Shown here: positions 45,504 to 57,434 of the stretch, in pieces | Numbering within the stretch: the first letter of the stretch is position 1 | Layout: every line of letters starts with the position of its first letter | Assembly (NCBI RefSeq): GCF_018687715.1 | Contig: NC_056766.1 | Span: 13,523,001-13,587,000, forward strand | Direction: 5' to 3' | Length of the DNA: 64,000 nucleotides | DNA from: Carya illinoinensis | Lineage: Eukaryota > Streptophyta > Magnoliopsida > Fagales > Juglandaceae | Translations under genes and position numbers: made by a program | Notes under the pieces: model-generated | Told to the model about the DNA's origin: nothing | Seen by the model: the letters and a program-made list of their open reading frames with translations, nothing else | Databases searched by the model: none

Positions 45504-48500
45504 TACACCCATAAAATAATATTTTCTGTTATGGGTTTATTACAGGAAATTAACCATACTGCGCAAATTCATTTCCTGAAACTTTCATAGCTCAAAGTAC
45601 ATTACATGAGTTCTGTAATATCAATGTCAAATCAACTACTGATGCGAGTCATGGCGATCCTCTGTTATATAATCAACAAATTCCCTTCCATGTATCACAA
45701 CACCAGTAACCAATTTTACATAATCTTTAATTGGGATAATTAAGGCTAATAACGTGATGCCTTGGGTTCCATTTTATGTCTGTTGCAAACATTATCTTGT
45801 CATCTTTCTTCCAAACTATTCAATGTACAAATAAGTGGAAAGACAAAAAAATAGAAACAACCATAATAGATATCTTTCAATGTCCAGTAACAAAATACTC
45901 AACATATCAATGATCTATATAACATGTTCACATTATGGGTATAAGCATTGAACCCACCTTTTCAACATGTTTTTACATTATACTCATTAACACACTATTG
46001 ATATTGACATATTTGTTTCTGTGCTTTCTATTTAACACTTGGGTATTTAAAATTTCACTAAATACTCATCATTCGGAGAAAAATACTTTGAAGAATTCTT
46101 GCCATACATTCTTAGCGGCTTGGCCATAAGTCGACAATTCCAAATCCTAAGTTAATTCTCCTCAGTTAGATACTATAAACTGTGGCCTCAAAGCATACCA
46201 CAAACTCAGTCCCCATTACATATGAAGCAGTAAAAGATTTGCCTCATATTTTTTCATAAATAACTCTACTAGATAGCAAAATACATAACCATAACTGTAT
46301 TTTCTATTATTACAGTAATCACATAAAATAGGGTCTGAATATTCACTTATCTTAAGAATATAAGTTCTTCTTAAGACAATAATATAATATTTAATTTCTT
46401 GCAAATAACATTGTACTCTTTCCACAGCTTTTGGGTCAAGTATCATTGGGTTACTTTAGCAACAACCAAGGATGTTAATGAGAAACCGATGTTAAGCTGT
46501 ATACAAATTTGTGCAACCACCAAGTTCCTTATAACTATCTTATACAAAATTTCTTTAATGACCTAATCAATTCGAGAACATTGTAAATACTGAGCATGTC
46601 ACATTTTATTCTTCATGCAGAGTCTTTCAAAGTTTTATGCAACTATACTGAAACAATCTTAACAGTCATTGCCTTGGTATAAAAAACAATCACAATTACG
46701 AAAGATGTATCATTCATAAATTTCATTTTTAAAGTTATCTAGATACACAACTTTGATGCCATACTATAAACCATAATTCATACTTTGTCAAAAGTCATAT
46801 ACATGCATGACCAAAATGCAAATATACTCCCATTGACTTACGAGTATATACATTAACAAATAAATATTTTTCTTAATCCCTAAACAGTATTGGTATTATC
46901 AAGATACCAATTTTCAAGAAATTTGTTACCTCTTCTAAGAAATTCTTTTATTCATTTATTGTAGATTTCAAACTTTCACTCTACAATTGTTTTCACATCT
47001 ATTCGATGTAACTCTAGACCATAATGAGTTACTAATGTTATAGTGATTCTTAATGAGTTCTTTCAGGTTTAATAGAAAAAATCTCTAATCAATGCTCATT
47101 TCTGAGTGAAATCCTTAATTACAAGTCTAACTTTATATCGTTCAACATTGTCCTTGAAGTCAAGATTTTGTCTCCAAAACCCATTTACATTCAACTTTTC
47201 ATACATTTCAAACAATTTAGACGAAATTGCAGACTTTACATTGATCCATGGATTTCAATCACTCTTTTATGCATCAATCTTTTATAGAATCACTTATTTC
47301 TATAATTTGTGAAAACATATGTAAACTTTTATTTATTTCTATATCACATTCAAATTTTGAAGATATACCACATAACTTAACCAAATAGCAAATCAAGAAG
47401 ATTACATGAAGTTACATGTTCTGATGTCTCTATGGCCAATTCTTCAGTGGTGTTTCTCTGATGAGGTGAATGATCATTTGCTTGTTGTTCCATATTATCA
47501 TTAAGATAATCATAAAAGGAAACTACAAAAAATTTTAAAAAAATACGAGAATGCACTTCACAATAATCACATTTCTAGTTTCTATACTCCCACTGATTTT
47601 GCCAACCATAAGAATTTTGATATTTCAATTTTCTCAAAATTCAAACCATAAGTAGAAACAATATAGTCTAAATCATTTGAATCTCCTTAAGTAATCAATA
47701 ATAATAATGTACTCAATAACTATAAGATTCAATAATCTTTCATTTGGGTTATAAATTATTACTTTAATTTGACTACCCATACATAAATATGCCTTAAAAC
47801 AATTCATACTAAAAAAAAAAAATCATTAAGGCTAAAACACAATATAATCTCTAAAGCATTATGATATAAGTTATAAACCATTATAGCCAAATTCTTAATA
47901 TTTTTCATGACACTATTTCAATCCAATTCAATGATTTTCACATTTCTATCTAACTACAATTCCTCCTCATGAGAAGTACTATAAGAATTACTAATGGCTT
48001 GAGACTTCTCATGTAGCAGATAGATATATTCATATCATGAAAATCATCTATACAAGTAATGAAATACTTATATCAAATATTATAGGGAAAAATATTTACA
48101 TGCGTCTATATTCATTATTTTAAGAAAATCTCCATTTCTTGTGGCATCTTTTATTGATATGTTTGATTTATTTTCCTTTTATACAAATCAACACACATCT
48201 TGAGATTAGAAAATCTAAATGCGGAATATTAACTAATCTCTATAACTTTTCTTGAAGATATTCTCCAAACTTTTATGCTACAAATTATGTTTAATTGAAA
48301 TTTGAACATTTATACTTGAGTTTAATCTAACAAGAATGCATAAACATGTATAAGATCTTATTCGAAACTTATTTGGTTTACCCTTCCTTTTGAATCATGT
48401 CTTATGCTTAGGGCACTTAAACCTTCATGTGTCACTATTTCTTTCAAATTTCAATTGACATAATTCTTATATTTTCATTACAATTATTTCCTCAATTTCC

Positions 48501-49002
48501 CGAAAGATACAACTGATTTTTCATACAAATTAGCAAAATAAATTTGTATCTAGCTAACAACCATGCTGCTAACTTGTTCATATCTCATTATTTTAATGAA
48601 ATAATAATGCCTTTAAAGTAAACCATTGTGTACAAAAAAAAATTCGTACAGTTTAATATGTAAGTAGTTAAACATTATACTTCTCTGATTTTTATCACTA
48701 TTCTCAAGGATAATTAATGTTTAAACATTAAAAAAAAAAAAAAAGAACTCTTACTGTAAATTTGGTATGCTCATATTTCTCTATATTAGAGTCCATTCTA
48801 TACATGAAACTTGTAATAATATTCATATACTTACTGCAAGAAAATCATTTTAATCACTTTAATGTTTTGAGTTCGACACTCATAAACAATAACAGAATTT
48901 AAACCATTATGGATGAACTAATAGTGTCATCGAAATCCCTCATTTTACAAGTGGATCCCAATGCACAAAATATTCCTTCCAGTTTTAATTTCAGAATTTA
49001 AA
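45504..49002. other. Decayed AT-rich internal region, no surviving gene
   Basis: All frames are closed at short distance. I see no recognisable domain, only simple AT-rich sequence and A/T runs. It is presumed to be the interior of the copia-like element. Confidence 0.5.
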
Positions 49003-49007
49003 CCATG

Positions 49008-50210
49008 TGAAAAAGCAGTGGTTTTACCCAACACTACACCTAGAGAGGGGTGAATAGGTGTAATCCAATTTTTATGGCCTTTTGAAAATTAGACAAACAA
49101 GCAGTTAATAAATGAATCAAATAACACAAATAATCAACACATGATTTTGATCACGGAGTGGAAACTCATTTGAAGAACATCTTCAAAATCTAAAACCATT
49201 CCGGGTGTAAGACACCACCTCAAATCTACTATAGAAATTTTAGTTTATTACAACCAATTTAGAGACACTCACAAAACCTTTGTAGTAGCTAAACTTAGCT
49301 TGCAACACCACGAGTGACCCACTCGATCTCTACACACACGTAGTGTCGGAACTCTGACCTTCCTATAGCTTCCCACGAGAACCTCTCGATCTTTGCATCA
49401 ACGGCAGCTCCAGACTCTTCCGGCCAACAAAAATGTCCACTTCAATGGACTCAAGTAAGAGTTGATTTTAAATGTGTTGTGGTGGAGATATGTTTATCCA
49501 AGAGAGAATCAACCAAATGGGGGAGAGTTTGCTTTAAGAAGTTCTTGGAGGCTCTTAGGGTTTTTGCTCTGATTCTCCACACATAGAACAGAAGTTAAGC
49601 TGTTCCATTTATAGTTCCCATCAAATGAGGCGCTTAAAAACCCTACATTGTAAGAGATCTGGAACATTGGTTCAAGCGAAGTATGGAGCGAAGGTCGAGC
49701 GCCACAATCTGCCCAAGTTCGCTTGAGCGCACTGTCGAGCGAGTATCGAGCGGTTGACTCTGCCTGATTTCGCTCGAGCTCAGTGTCGAGCGAGGGTCAA
49801 GCGACACACTCTGCCTGGGTTCGCTCAAGCTCAGTGTCGAGTGAGGGTCGAGCGGTTGAATCTGCCTGAGTTCGCTCGAGCTCAGTGTCGAGCGAGGGTC
49901 GAGCAACACACTCTGGCTAGGTTCGCTCGAGCTCAGTGTCGAGCGAGGGTCGAGCGGTTGAATCTGCCTAAGTTTGCTCGAGCTCAGTGTCAAGCGAGGG
50001 TCGAGCGGTTGAATCTGCCAAAGTTCGCTCGAGCTGTATGTCGAGCGAGGGTCGAGCGGTGCAATCTGCCCAAGTTCGCTCGAGCGCTTTGTCGAGCGAG
50101 GGTCGAGCAAAGTTACTTTCTTTTGACCTTTCCGCAACAACACTTGTTACAACACTATTTTACACAGGTTTTCACAAGAATATACCAATATGCTCATTTT
50201 TCCCTCAACA
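49008..50210 (-). repeat. 3' LTR of the SIRE-like element
   Basis: 1203 bp, TGTTGAGGG...TTTTTCA on the minus strand. A TATA-like TATAAAT lies on the minus strand at 49607-49613. It contains eight full 51-bp units (49688-50112). Confidence 0.9.
49688..50112 (-). repeat. 51-bp tandem array, 3' LTR
   Basis: Eight full units and a partial one, each of the type gcgagggtcgagcggttga-atctgcctgagttcgctcga. Unit starts are exactly 51 bp apart from 49688 to 50096. Because 51 is a multiple of three, both strands carry long but spurious open frames of 17-residue repeats. Confidence 0.95.
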
Positions 50211-50653
50211 ATCTCCCCCTTTGGCATTTCTGTGACAAAACCTCTAACCTGTACATATGACTTAATCCTAGCACACCCAACTAGATCCATATTCTTGAAC
50301 ATGTTGAAATATTTCTGCACAGGCTTAGCAAACAGTTAAACATACCCATTCACATATGCACAAAAACGTGTTTGCAATTCTCAAATCATAGTTCATGAAC
50401 AGTCATGTCAAGTACAGGTTTTAGAAAAGAGATATTTTATTAAGCAACAAATCAGAGATTGAGTTCAAGAAACATTAGTCAAATAAGAGCAGCTAACAAG
50501 AGATATAAATCAACAGACATAACCAAAAGCTGTTGTTCCCCTAAAAAAAATGTGTTAGTACAAGTAACACTCCACACTCCCCCTGAGTTAAGACTACTGT
50601 ACTACTCCCCCTCAACAATATCTCCCCCTTTTTGTCACAAGAGGCCAAGGGTC
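50211..50653 (-). other. Polypurine tract and 3' untranslated part
   Basis: The minus strand reads AAAGGGGGAGAT directly before the 3' LTR, a good polypurine tract. The remainder is noncoding with C-rich runs. Confidence 0.7.
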
Positions 50654-51766
50654 TCAATCATCACCATCGGCATCCTCATCATCCTCATTAAGCTGCCTTT
50701 CAATGTTGTTGAAGCGTTGGGTCACAAACTGCTGCAGATTATCAACTTTAACATTGAGGCTGTGAACCGTAGCATCTATAGTATCGAATCGGGCGTCAAG
50801 GTGGGCTAGATACTCAAGTACCTGCTGAAGACTGGGCTCCGATGAACCGGGGGCTGAGGAGGATGGCTGAGAGCTGGATGAGGCCGAGGTAAACGGCTGA
50901 GAACTAGATGGTCAAGAGCTCGAAGGCTGAGAGGAGGGAGCGGGAGGGTGCTCAACACGGAGAGGGTGTGGAGTTGTGTGAGCACGACTCAGCTGGACCG
51001 TCCTACGACCAATAGGAGCCTTAAGTGCAATTCTAGGCTCCTGAGGATGTAAAGCAACAGACTGGGAGAGGGCCAGTCAGGTGATTAGACACGGTAATGG
51101 CAAACTAGTCCGTATTTTGGAGGACTGATACGCCTCAATAATAACCCGACACAGAAGACTTCCTAGATCAATGGAGACACCATTGATCAAGGCATACAGC
51201 AGAATGGCACAGTTAAGACCCACATCACTATTATGACCAGTAGGATCTAAGTTCGTAAGAACAATCCTACTGAGAATGAGGTGATCGGGTGTAAAACGAG
51301 CAGTTGAAATAGGGGTTGTCCCTTCCCAACTACTAAGCCGACCACAAAGACAACTAGCAATGACTTGTGAACTAGGAGGAGATGTCCGTGAGTAGGGAAA
51401 CTCGGGATAGGACACACGAGGGACATTTAGCAGAGTTGCTATCATGCCCGGAGTTTCTCGAAAAACAACGTTCCGGAGACTGACTTCAAACGAGTCATCA
51501 ATAGACACGTCATGAATGTTGGAGTAAAACTCCCTAACCAACTCCACAGAAGGAGTGGGATGACCAGTGGTCAATGCCTACCACTGACGAGACTCAAAAA
51601 TGCGGGGAATGATAGTCTCGGTAAGCTCACCTAAAGCCACTTCACGCTTGACTATGAGAGTACGATGCGAAAAGTTCTAAGAATACAACTCTTGGGCTCG
51701 GGCACTATGGAAGTGAGCTTGAGCGGGTGCAGGGGGGTTTTGGTGAGGACGAACACGTCGAGACAT
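50654..51766 (-). pseudogene. Accessory ORF with putative plant transposon domain
   Basis: One minus-strand frame runs from ATG 51766 (MSRRVRPHQNPPAPAQAHFH) to a stop at 50654, about 370 codons, broken by four in-frame stops. The middle (51077-51574) carries VELVREFYSNIHDVSIDDSF, PGMIATLLNVPRVSYPEFP, CLCGRLSSWEG and TPDHLILSRIVLTNLDP, matching the family annotated as putative plant transposon protein (Transposase_32-like). A Ser/Pro-rich linker follows, then a short coiled-coil-like tail (LEYLAHLDARFDTID, LNVKVDNLQQFVTQRF) and an acidic end. Role unknown; its position between gag and 3' LTR is where SIRE-type elements carry extra ORFs. Confidence 0.75.
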
Positions 51767-53416
51767 GGTTTCGGCTGTAGACAGAGTCAATGACGTTAGA
51801 CAAGGCTAAGGCAATGTAAAGACGTGATGAATGCATGCCAATCATGCTGACACAATAATGCCAACCGACAATGTAAGACTTGATGCATGCCCTATGTCAC
51901 TCTTCATTTTTCAAAACAATGATAAATGCCTAGTCCAAAGTGTCCCATATGCATGCCAATGCCAACTTATGTGCATGACCAACATGCATGCTAATGCCAA
52001 CCATTTGCAAGCCAACGCCACTTCTAAACTAAAATACCCTCAAACCCAATGCAAGCTTAGTTAAACGATGTCCCAAACCTAGGATAGACATGAAATAGAT
52101 ATGGGGACAATGCTATGCCAATGCATGATGAAAAAGAGAAAACACAATTCATTTAGGCATTTTATCGAACACTTGGAGTGCATCCAAGTGAGAAACTCGG
52201 GCATAAGCCCATGGGAGTTTCAAAAACCTCCTAAATACACTCAAAAACCTAACAATGACTCCACAAGAGTCTCAATAAACCAAAAGAAATGGAAAAAAAT
52301 CGAAGAAATATCTCAAAAACTGAATCCGAAACCCATATGCACAACACACGGAAAACAACCAAAAGAAAAGCACCAAATCATGAAAATACAAAAGAGAAAG
52401 GGCTTTACCTTGATTTGGAGATGATTTCGGAAGGAAAACACAAGATTAAACGAAGAAATTTGAGAAAACGAGGAAGAAAATCGCGCGGGAGGGGGAAAAA
52501 CTGGAAAAAGCCACTGTGCTCGAGTGGCTCGAGCGAACTTAAAACCCTCGAGCGGCTGTCAAGTGGTTTTTGCTCGAGCTGAGTCGAGCGAGACCACCAG
52601 AAAAGCACATTTTGCCCAGTTTTGAAGCACACAAGACTCACATGACTTGGACAAATATTGGGAATGTCAATTTTCACACCAAGAGTACATATCAAATGTA
52701 GAGGAGCATCATATTCCCATAAAACATGCAGTTAAAAACAAAGTGTCACAAATAATATAGACGTGCGTGTTTAAAGAGGTCCTTGCTCAATCAAGAAATT
52801 TCAACTGTAAGGCGTGAGCGGGGTTGGGCTGAACATGAAACCATAAGTGCTTGGGAAGCTCATTCAAGACACAGAAAGTCAAACCCAATGCTGTTAGGAC
52901 CTGAATCTTTCTGTTTAAATACTTGTCTCAGTATGTTCAAGAAAACAGAAAACTTATTCTATTTTTCACATTTTTTTTATTTATTACAACTTCACTTTTT
53001 CTTTTCCTTTTGAGATACATATTTTTGCACAAGCGAACCATGATGAGGTTATCTAGCCCGTGGTCAATTCCGTATGTAGGTAGAGCTTCCTACCACCTTT
53101 GATTGCCTCCCCAGTAAATTCACAAGTGGTGAAATGTCAATTGGCCAAGTTTGGAGTGAAGTGTGTGATGCCAATCATAGATTACAAGAGATACTCATGT
53201 TTCAAACCTTTGTAAAACATAGGTATATGATACAAATCTCAGAAGACACATGCACCTAGATTTTAGAATTAACAACCCCACTATTATATAGCGCAATCAT
53301 GGAGTGCATGTACAAGCAACAAACAATGACAAAGAAACTAGACAACAAAAAAAAAATCAACAACAAAATAAAACAAAAATGCATGTAATGTATGTAATGC
53401 ATGTAATGCATACCTG
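51767..53416 (-). other. Noncoding stretch where pol would lie
   Basis: No protease, integrase or RT similarity is seen. At about 52516-52600 the motifs ctcgagtggctcgagcga and ctcgagctgagtcgagcgag recur, the vocabulary of the LTR array. Short atgtaatgc repeats lie at about 53382-53412. Confidence 0.65.
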
Positions 53417-55393
53417 TCAATCTACAGCCCCAAGACCATGTGTGGCTTGCGTCTTCCCTTTTTGGATGATCCACCTTCGTATCCATTTTCTTGAGAAGGG
53501 CTTTTCAATTCTCTTGGTGTGCCTCCTAAGCTCAAAACAGTTTGGTCGGATGTGACCAATCTTACCACAATGATGACACACGGGGCTTGCTTTGTGAACT
53601 CTTTGTCTCAAGAAGGTTGAGACATTCATGGGGTCATTCATGTAATTCTTACCCCTTCCAGAAGGATAAGCAGTTCTACTGTTAACAAATGCAGGAGCAT
53701 GCACAAAGTGACTCATTAATTTAAAACAGTTTGGTCTAATATGGCCAAGCTTCCCACAGTGATGACATATGAGGCTCATGTTGCGAGCTCCTTGTCTTTT
53801 GGGAGGAGGAACAGACTTTTGCACTTGCAAAGGCTTCTTACCATTTTCAGATGGATGAGCCTTCCTTTTCTTAGTCATTTCAGGAACAAACACTGTGGTT
53901 CTCACATTTTTACAGAAGGCTTTTGAGCTTGAAGGAGCATCAGGATTCTCTTCAAAATAGCCTAAACCACTCTTATCACTAGAGGACTTTCCTAAACTTA
54001 GGAGTTTGTCAAGCTGGTTTTTCCCAATGGAGAATTTCTGCAACTTAGTATTTAACAATGTTAGCTCATTTTCATGAGTTGTCACTTTATCTTTCAAAGT
54101 CACATTCCTCTTTTGCAACTCATCTGTTAGACCAATGGCTTCTCTTAGTTTGCCTTAAAGTCCTTCATTTTCTCTTTTGCATAAATCTATTTCCTCAATA
54201 TGTGCTTTATTGAGTTTCCTCAATTTCACACATTCCTTATACAACTTCTCATAGATTTCCTGCAAGTCATCTTCATCCCCGGATTCATTTTCAGAAACAC
54301 TCTCAATTTCAACCACAGATTCACTGCTATGACTTTTCCCTACAACAGAGGAAGTGAAAGCCATGTAGTTGAGATTTTTCTTCCTGGGAGAACTGTCTTA
54401 TGAGTCACTTGACTCAGACTCACTATCAGTCAAGGAAGCAGCATTAGCTTTCTCTTTGGCCTTTTTGTAATTTGCACACTCAAATCGAATGTGACCAAAA
54501 CCATGACATTCATGGCACTGAATATTGTCCTTGACAGCTCTAGTTTCTCGCTTATAGCTCCCTTCTCGGTTTTCTGAACTAGAACCTCCATTGAAACCTT
54601 TGAACCTTCTCTTCTTCTGTCTTGGGTTTTTCTGGGCAAACATCTTCCTGAATTTTTTAGCATAAAATACTATCTCCTTGTCACTCATTGCAAGTTCATC
54701 AAAAGATTCACCAGACTTCTCTCTAACAGCATTGAGGGCTATGGACTTGTTTTTCTTATCTATAGGAAGAGTATATTCATAGGTTTGTAAAGAACCCACC
54801 AACTCTTCAATCCTCATGTTGTCTAAGTCTTTGTTTTCTTCTATCGCAGTGACTTTGGGACGAAACCTCTCAGGAAGATATCTAAGGACTTTTCTTACAA
54901 TTCTGTCCTCAGGAATTCTATCCCCTAAATTAAAACGAGAATTGACAATATCATTAAGTTTTCCATAGAAGCCATCAAAAGTTTCATCATCCTTCATCCT
55001 AAGTTCTTCAAAGTTGGTGGTCAACATTTGAAGTTTAGAATTCTTTACAGCCTTGGTACCTTCATGGGTAACCTCAAGAATGTCCCATGCCTCTTTGCAA
55101 TTTTCACACATGGAGATTCTCTTGAACTCCTCCTGGGACACGACCATGAACATTGCATTCAAGCCTTTGCTATTCCAACTACACTCATTGACTTCATCCC
55201 TAGAGTAATTTTCCACACTCTTGGGGGTTTGGACTTCTTCAATGACTACAACTGGTTGTTTCCATCCCTTTGTTACTGAAGCCCACACTCGTTCATCCAC
55301 AGACTTAAGGAAAGCTCTCATTCGAACTTTCCAATATGCATTGTTGCTTCTATCAAAAAATGGTGGAGATGTGAGTGATTGAGACCTATCCAT
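53417..55393 (-). pseudogene. SIRE-like Gag
   Basis: A single frame of about 658 codons from ATG 55393 (MDRSQSLTSPPFFDRSNNAY), broken by two nonsense codons (TAA at 54398-54400 and a TAA near 54155). It has the DUF4219/UBN2-type start (WKVRMRAFLKSVDERVW), CENCKEAWDILEVTHEGTK, VLRYLPERFRPKVTAIEE, a first CCHC knuckle (CHECHGFGHIRFEC), an acidic and coiled-coil middle (DDLQEIYEKLYKECVKLRKL) and two more CCHC knuckles (CHHCGKLGHIRPNC, CHHCGKIGHIRPNC). It is complete in extent but disrupted. Confidence 0.85.
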
Positions 55394-55448
55394 TTAAACC
55401 ATTACAGCAGGATCACACTCAGGAACTAAATCCTAGCGGAGTGAACCC

Positions 55449-55460
55449 ACTCTGATACCA
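55449..55460 (-). other. Primer binding site of the SIRE-like element
   Basis: The minus strand reads TGGTATCAGAGT, 11 of 12 bases of the initiator-Met tRNA complement, two bases from the 5' LTR. Confidence 0.85.
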
Positions 55461-55462
55461 AT

Positions 55463-56508
55463 TGAAAAAGCAATGGTTCTACCCAACACTACACCTAGAG
55501 GGGGGGTGAATAGGTGTAATTCAATTTTTATGGCCTTTTGAAAATTAAACAAACAAGCAGTTAATAAATGAATCAAATAACACAAATAATCAACACATGA
55601 TTTTGATCACGGAAACTCATTTGAAGAACATCTTCAAAATCTAAAACCACTCTAGGTGTAAGACACCACCTCAAATCCACTATAGAAATTTTAATTTGTT
55701 ACAACCAATTTAGGGACATTCACAAAACCTTTCGAGTAGCTAAACTTGGCTTGCAACACCACGAATGACCCACTCGATCTCTACAAGCATGTAGTGTCGG
55801 AACTCCAACCTTCCTATAGCTTCCCATGAGAACCTTTCGATCTCTACATCAACGGCAGCTCTGGACTCTTCCGGCCAACAAAAGTGACCACTTCAATGGA
55901 CTCAAGTAAGAGTTGATTTTGAATGTGTTGTGGTGGAGAAATGTTTATCCAAGAGAGAATCAACCAAATGGGGGAGAGTTTGCTCTAAGAAGTTCTTGGA
56001 GGCCCTTAGGGTTTTTGCTCTGATTCTCCACACACAGAATAGAAGTTAAGCTCTTCTATTTATAGTTCCTGTCAAATGAGGCACTTCAAAATCCTACATT
56101 GTAAGAGATCTGGAACATTGGCTCGAGCGAAGTATCGAGCGAAGGTCGAGTGCCACAATCTGCCCAAGTTCGCTCAGGCGCCCTGTCGATCGAGTATCGA
56201 GCAGTTGACTCTGCCTGAGTTCGCTCGAGCTCAGTGTCGAGCGAGGGTCGAGCGACACACTCTGCCTGGGTTCACTCGAGCTCAGTGTCGAGCGAGGGTC
56301 GAGCGGTTGAATCTGCCTGAGTTCGCTCGAGCTCAATGTCAAGCGAGGGTCGAGCGGTGCAATCTGCCTAAGTTCGCTCGAGCGCTTTGTCGAGCGAGGG
56401 TCTAGCGAAGTCACTTTCTTTTGACCTTTTCGCAACAACACTTGTTACAACACTATTTTACATAGGTTTTCACAAGAATATGCCAATACGCTCATTTTTC
56501 CCTCAACA
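55463..56508 (-). repeat. 5' LTR of the SIRE-like element
   Basis: 1046 bp, same ends as 49008-50210. Apart from the array copy number the two are almost equal in length. Substitutions seen by eye are several per cent. Confidence 0.9.
56139..56410 (-). repeat. 51-bp tandem array, 5' LTR
   Basis: Five full units and a partial one, with starts exactly 51 bp apart from 56139 to 56394. The sister LTR has eight. Confidence 0.95.
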
Positions 56509-56534
56509 CCATGCATTATCAAGAATTTAAACGA

Positions 56535-56865
56535 TTATGAATAAACTAATAGTGTCATTGAGGTCCTTCCTTTGGGAATGAGCCCCAACACACAAAGTGT
56601 TCCCTCCAATATTAAATTCTATAGATGAACTAGCTGTATCGTCAGAATTCTCCTTTGGGAGTAAATTCTAACATACAAAGTGTTCCCTCCAATATTAAAT
56701 TATGTGGATGAACTAGTTGTATCATCAGAATTCTCCTTTGGGAGTAAACTCTAACATACAAAATGTTCCCTCCAACCTTTCTTTAATGGATGAACTAGTT
56801 GTATCATCAAGACCCTCCTTTGAGAGTAGATCTTGACATACAAAATTATTCACTCCATCATATCC
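56535..56865. repeat. Tandem repeat of about 82 bp in the outer element
   Basis: Four diverged units contain gatgaactagttgtatcatc and gtgttccctcc, with gatgaac at 56624, 56707 and 56789 and an older version at 56541. A further unit lies before the SIRE-like insertion (48905-48990), which shows that the insertion landed within this array. Confidence 0.85.
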
Positions 56866-57434
56866 ACCTTACTATAGAATTTAATGATTTTTCACCAAAA
56901 TTTAAGAAAGTCTTGTACCTTTGGGCAACCAATCTTTTCTTTAATTTTAATGTGAATCATTTGCTCCATATTGGATAATATAACTATATATATGGCATGA
57001 TAATAAGAACCAAAATAAACAATTCATACATGTATTTAATAATAATAACATATACATAAGATTTAATGCATGTAAATAATAGCATGCATTGTTGCATATG
57101 ACATTTAATACATGTATTTGACAATAATAACATGCATATGAATTTAATAATTTCCATACATGTAGATAACAATAATAACATATATATAGGATTTAATAAA
57201 ATTTTTATACATGTACATAATAACATGTATTTAATAAAATTTTCATACATGTAGATGACAATAATAACATGTATATAACAATAATTTAAATAAGAATCAT
57301 AAAATTAAACAATTCGTACATGTATTTAATAGTGAGGACATGCACTGACGCGGGTGTGATTTTCAAATGCAAAATGGTGTTTTGGAGGGATAAAACGCAC
57401 GTTTCAGGAAGGAAAACAAGGAAAAGAAAAAAAA
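56866..57434. other. AT-rich low-complexity sequence
   Basis: Repeats of acatgtatttaataataata-like text dominate 56980-57330. After 57345 the base composition changes, with no recognised feature before the LTR block. Confidence 0.5.

Larger units (their letters stand above)
49008..56508 (-). mobile_element. SIRE-like non-autonomous copia element (gag plus accessory ORF)
   Basis: LTRs at 49008-50210 and 55463-56508 are flanked by a perfect 5-bp duplication ccatg (49003-49007 and 56509-56513). The primer site is at 55449-55460 and the polypurine tract just inside the left LTR at 50211-50221. The minus strand encodes a long Gag (53417-55393) and a second protein (50654-51766) with a plant-transposon-type domain. 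No protease, integrase, RT or RNase H sequence remains, and only about 1.6 kb separate the two frames, so it depends on another element. The double CCHC Gag tail resembles SIRE/Maximus copia (inference). Confidence 0.85.
45067..57340 (-). mobile_element. Old copia-like element interrupting CYP82 gene C
   Basis: The left boundary is an LTR (45067-45503). Beyond it lies several kilobases of AT-rich sequence without a surviving domain, with copia-like phrases such as the actcccactgattttgcc block. An 82-bp repeat array (56535-56865) and the matching scrap before 49002 belong to it. A SIRE-like element is inserted at 49008-56508. No second LTR and no matching flank duplication were found, so the right limit is a guess from loss of the AT-rich texture. 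Confidence 0.5.

Noticed and set aside
49643..50260. Open frames of about 166 codons on both strands made of 17-residue repeats
   Set aside because: They arise because the LTR array period is 51 bp, a multiple of three; no start context or similarity supports a protein. The same applies to 56076-56441.
51077..51574. Accessory ORF considered as an envelope-like gene
   Set aside because: No signal peptide, transmembrane segment or fusion-type features are visible; the residues fit a plant-transposon-type domain instead.
52289..52582. Lys-rich frame on the + strand inside the SIRE-like element
   Set aside because: Low-complexity Lys/Arg composition, opposite to the element's coding strand and without similarity.
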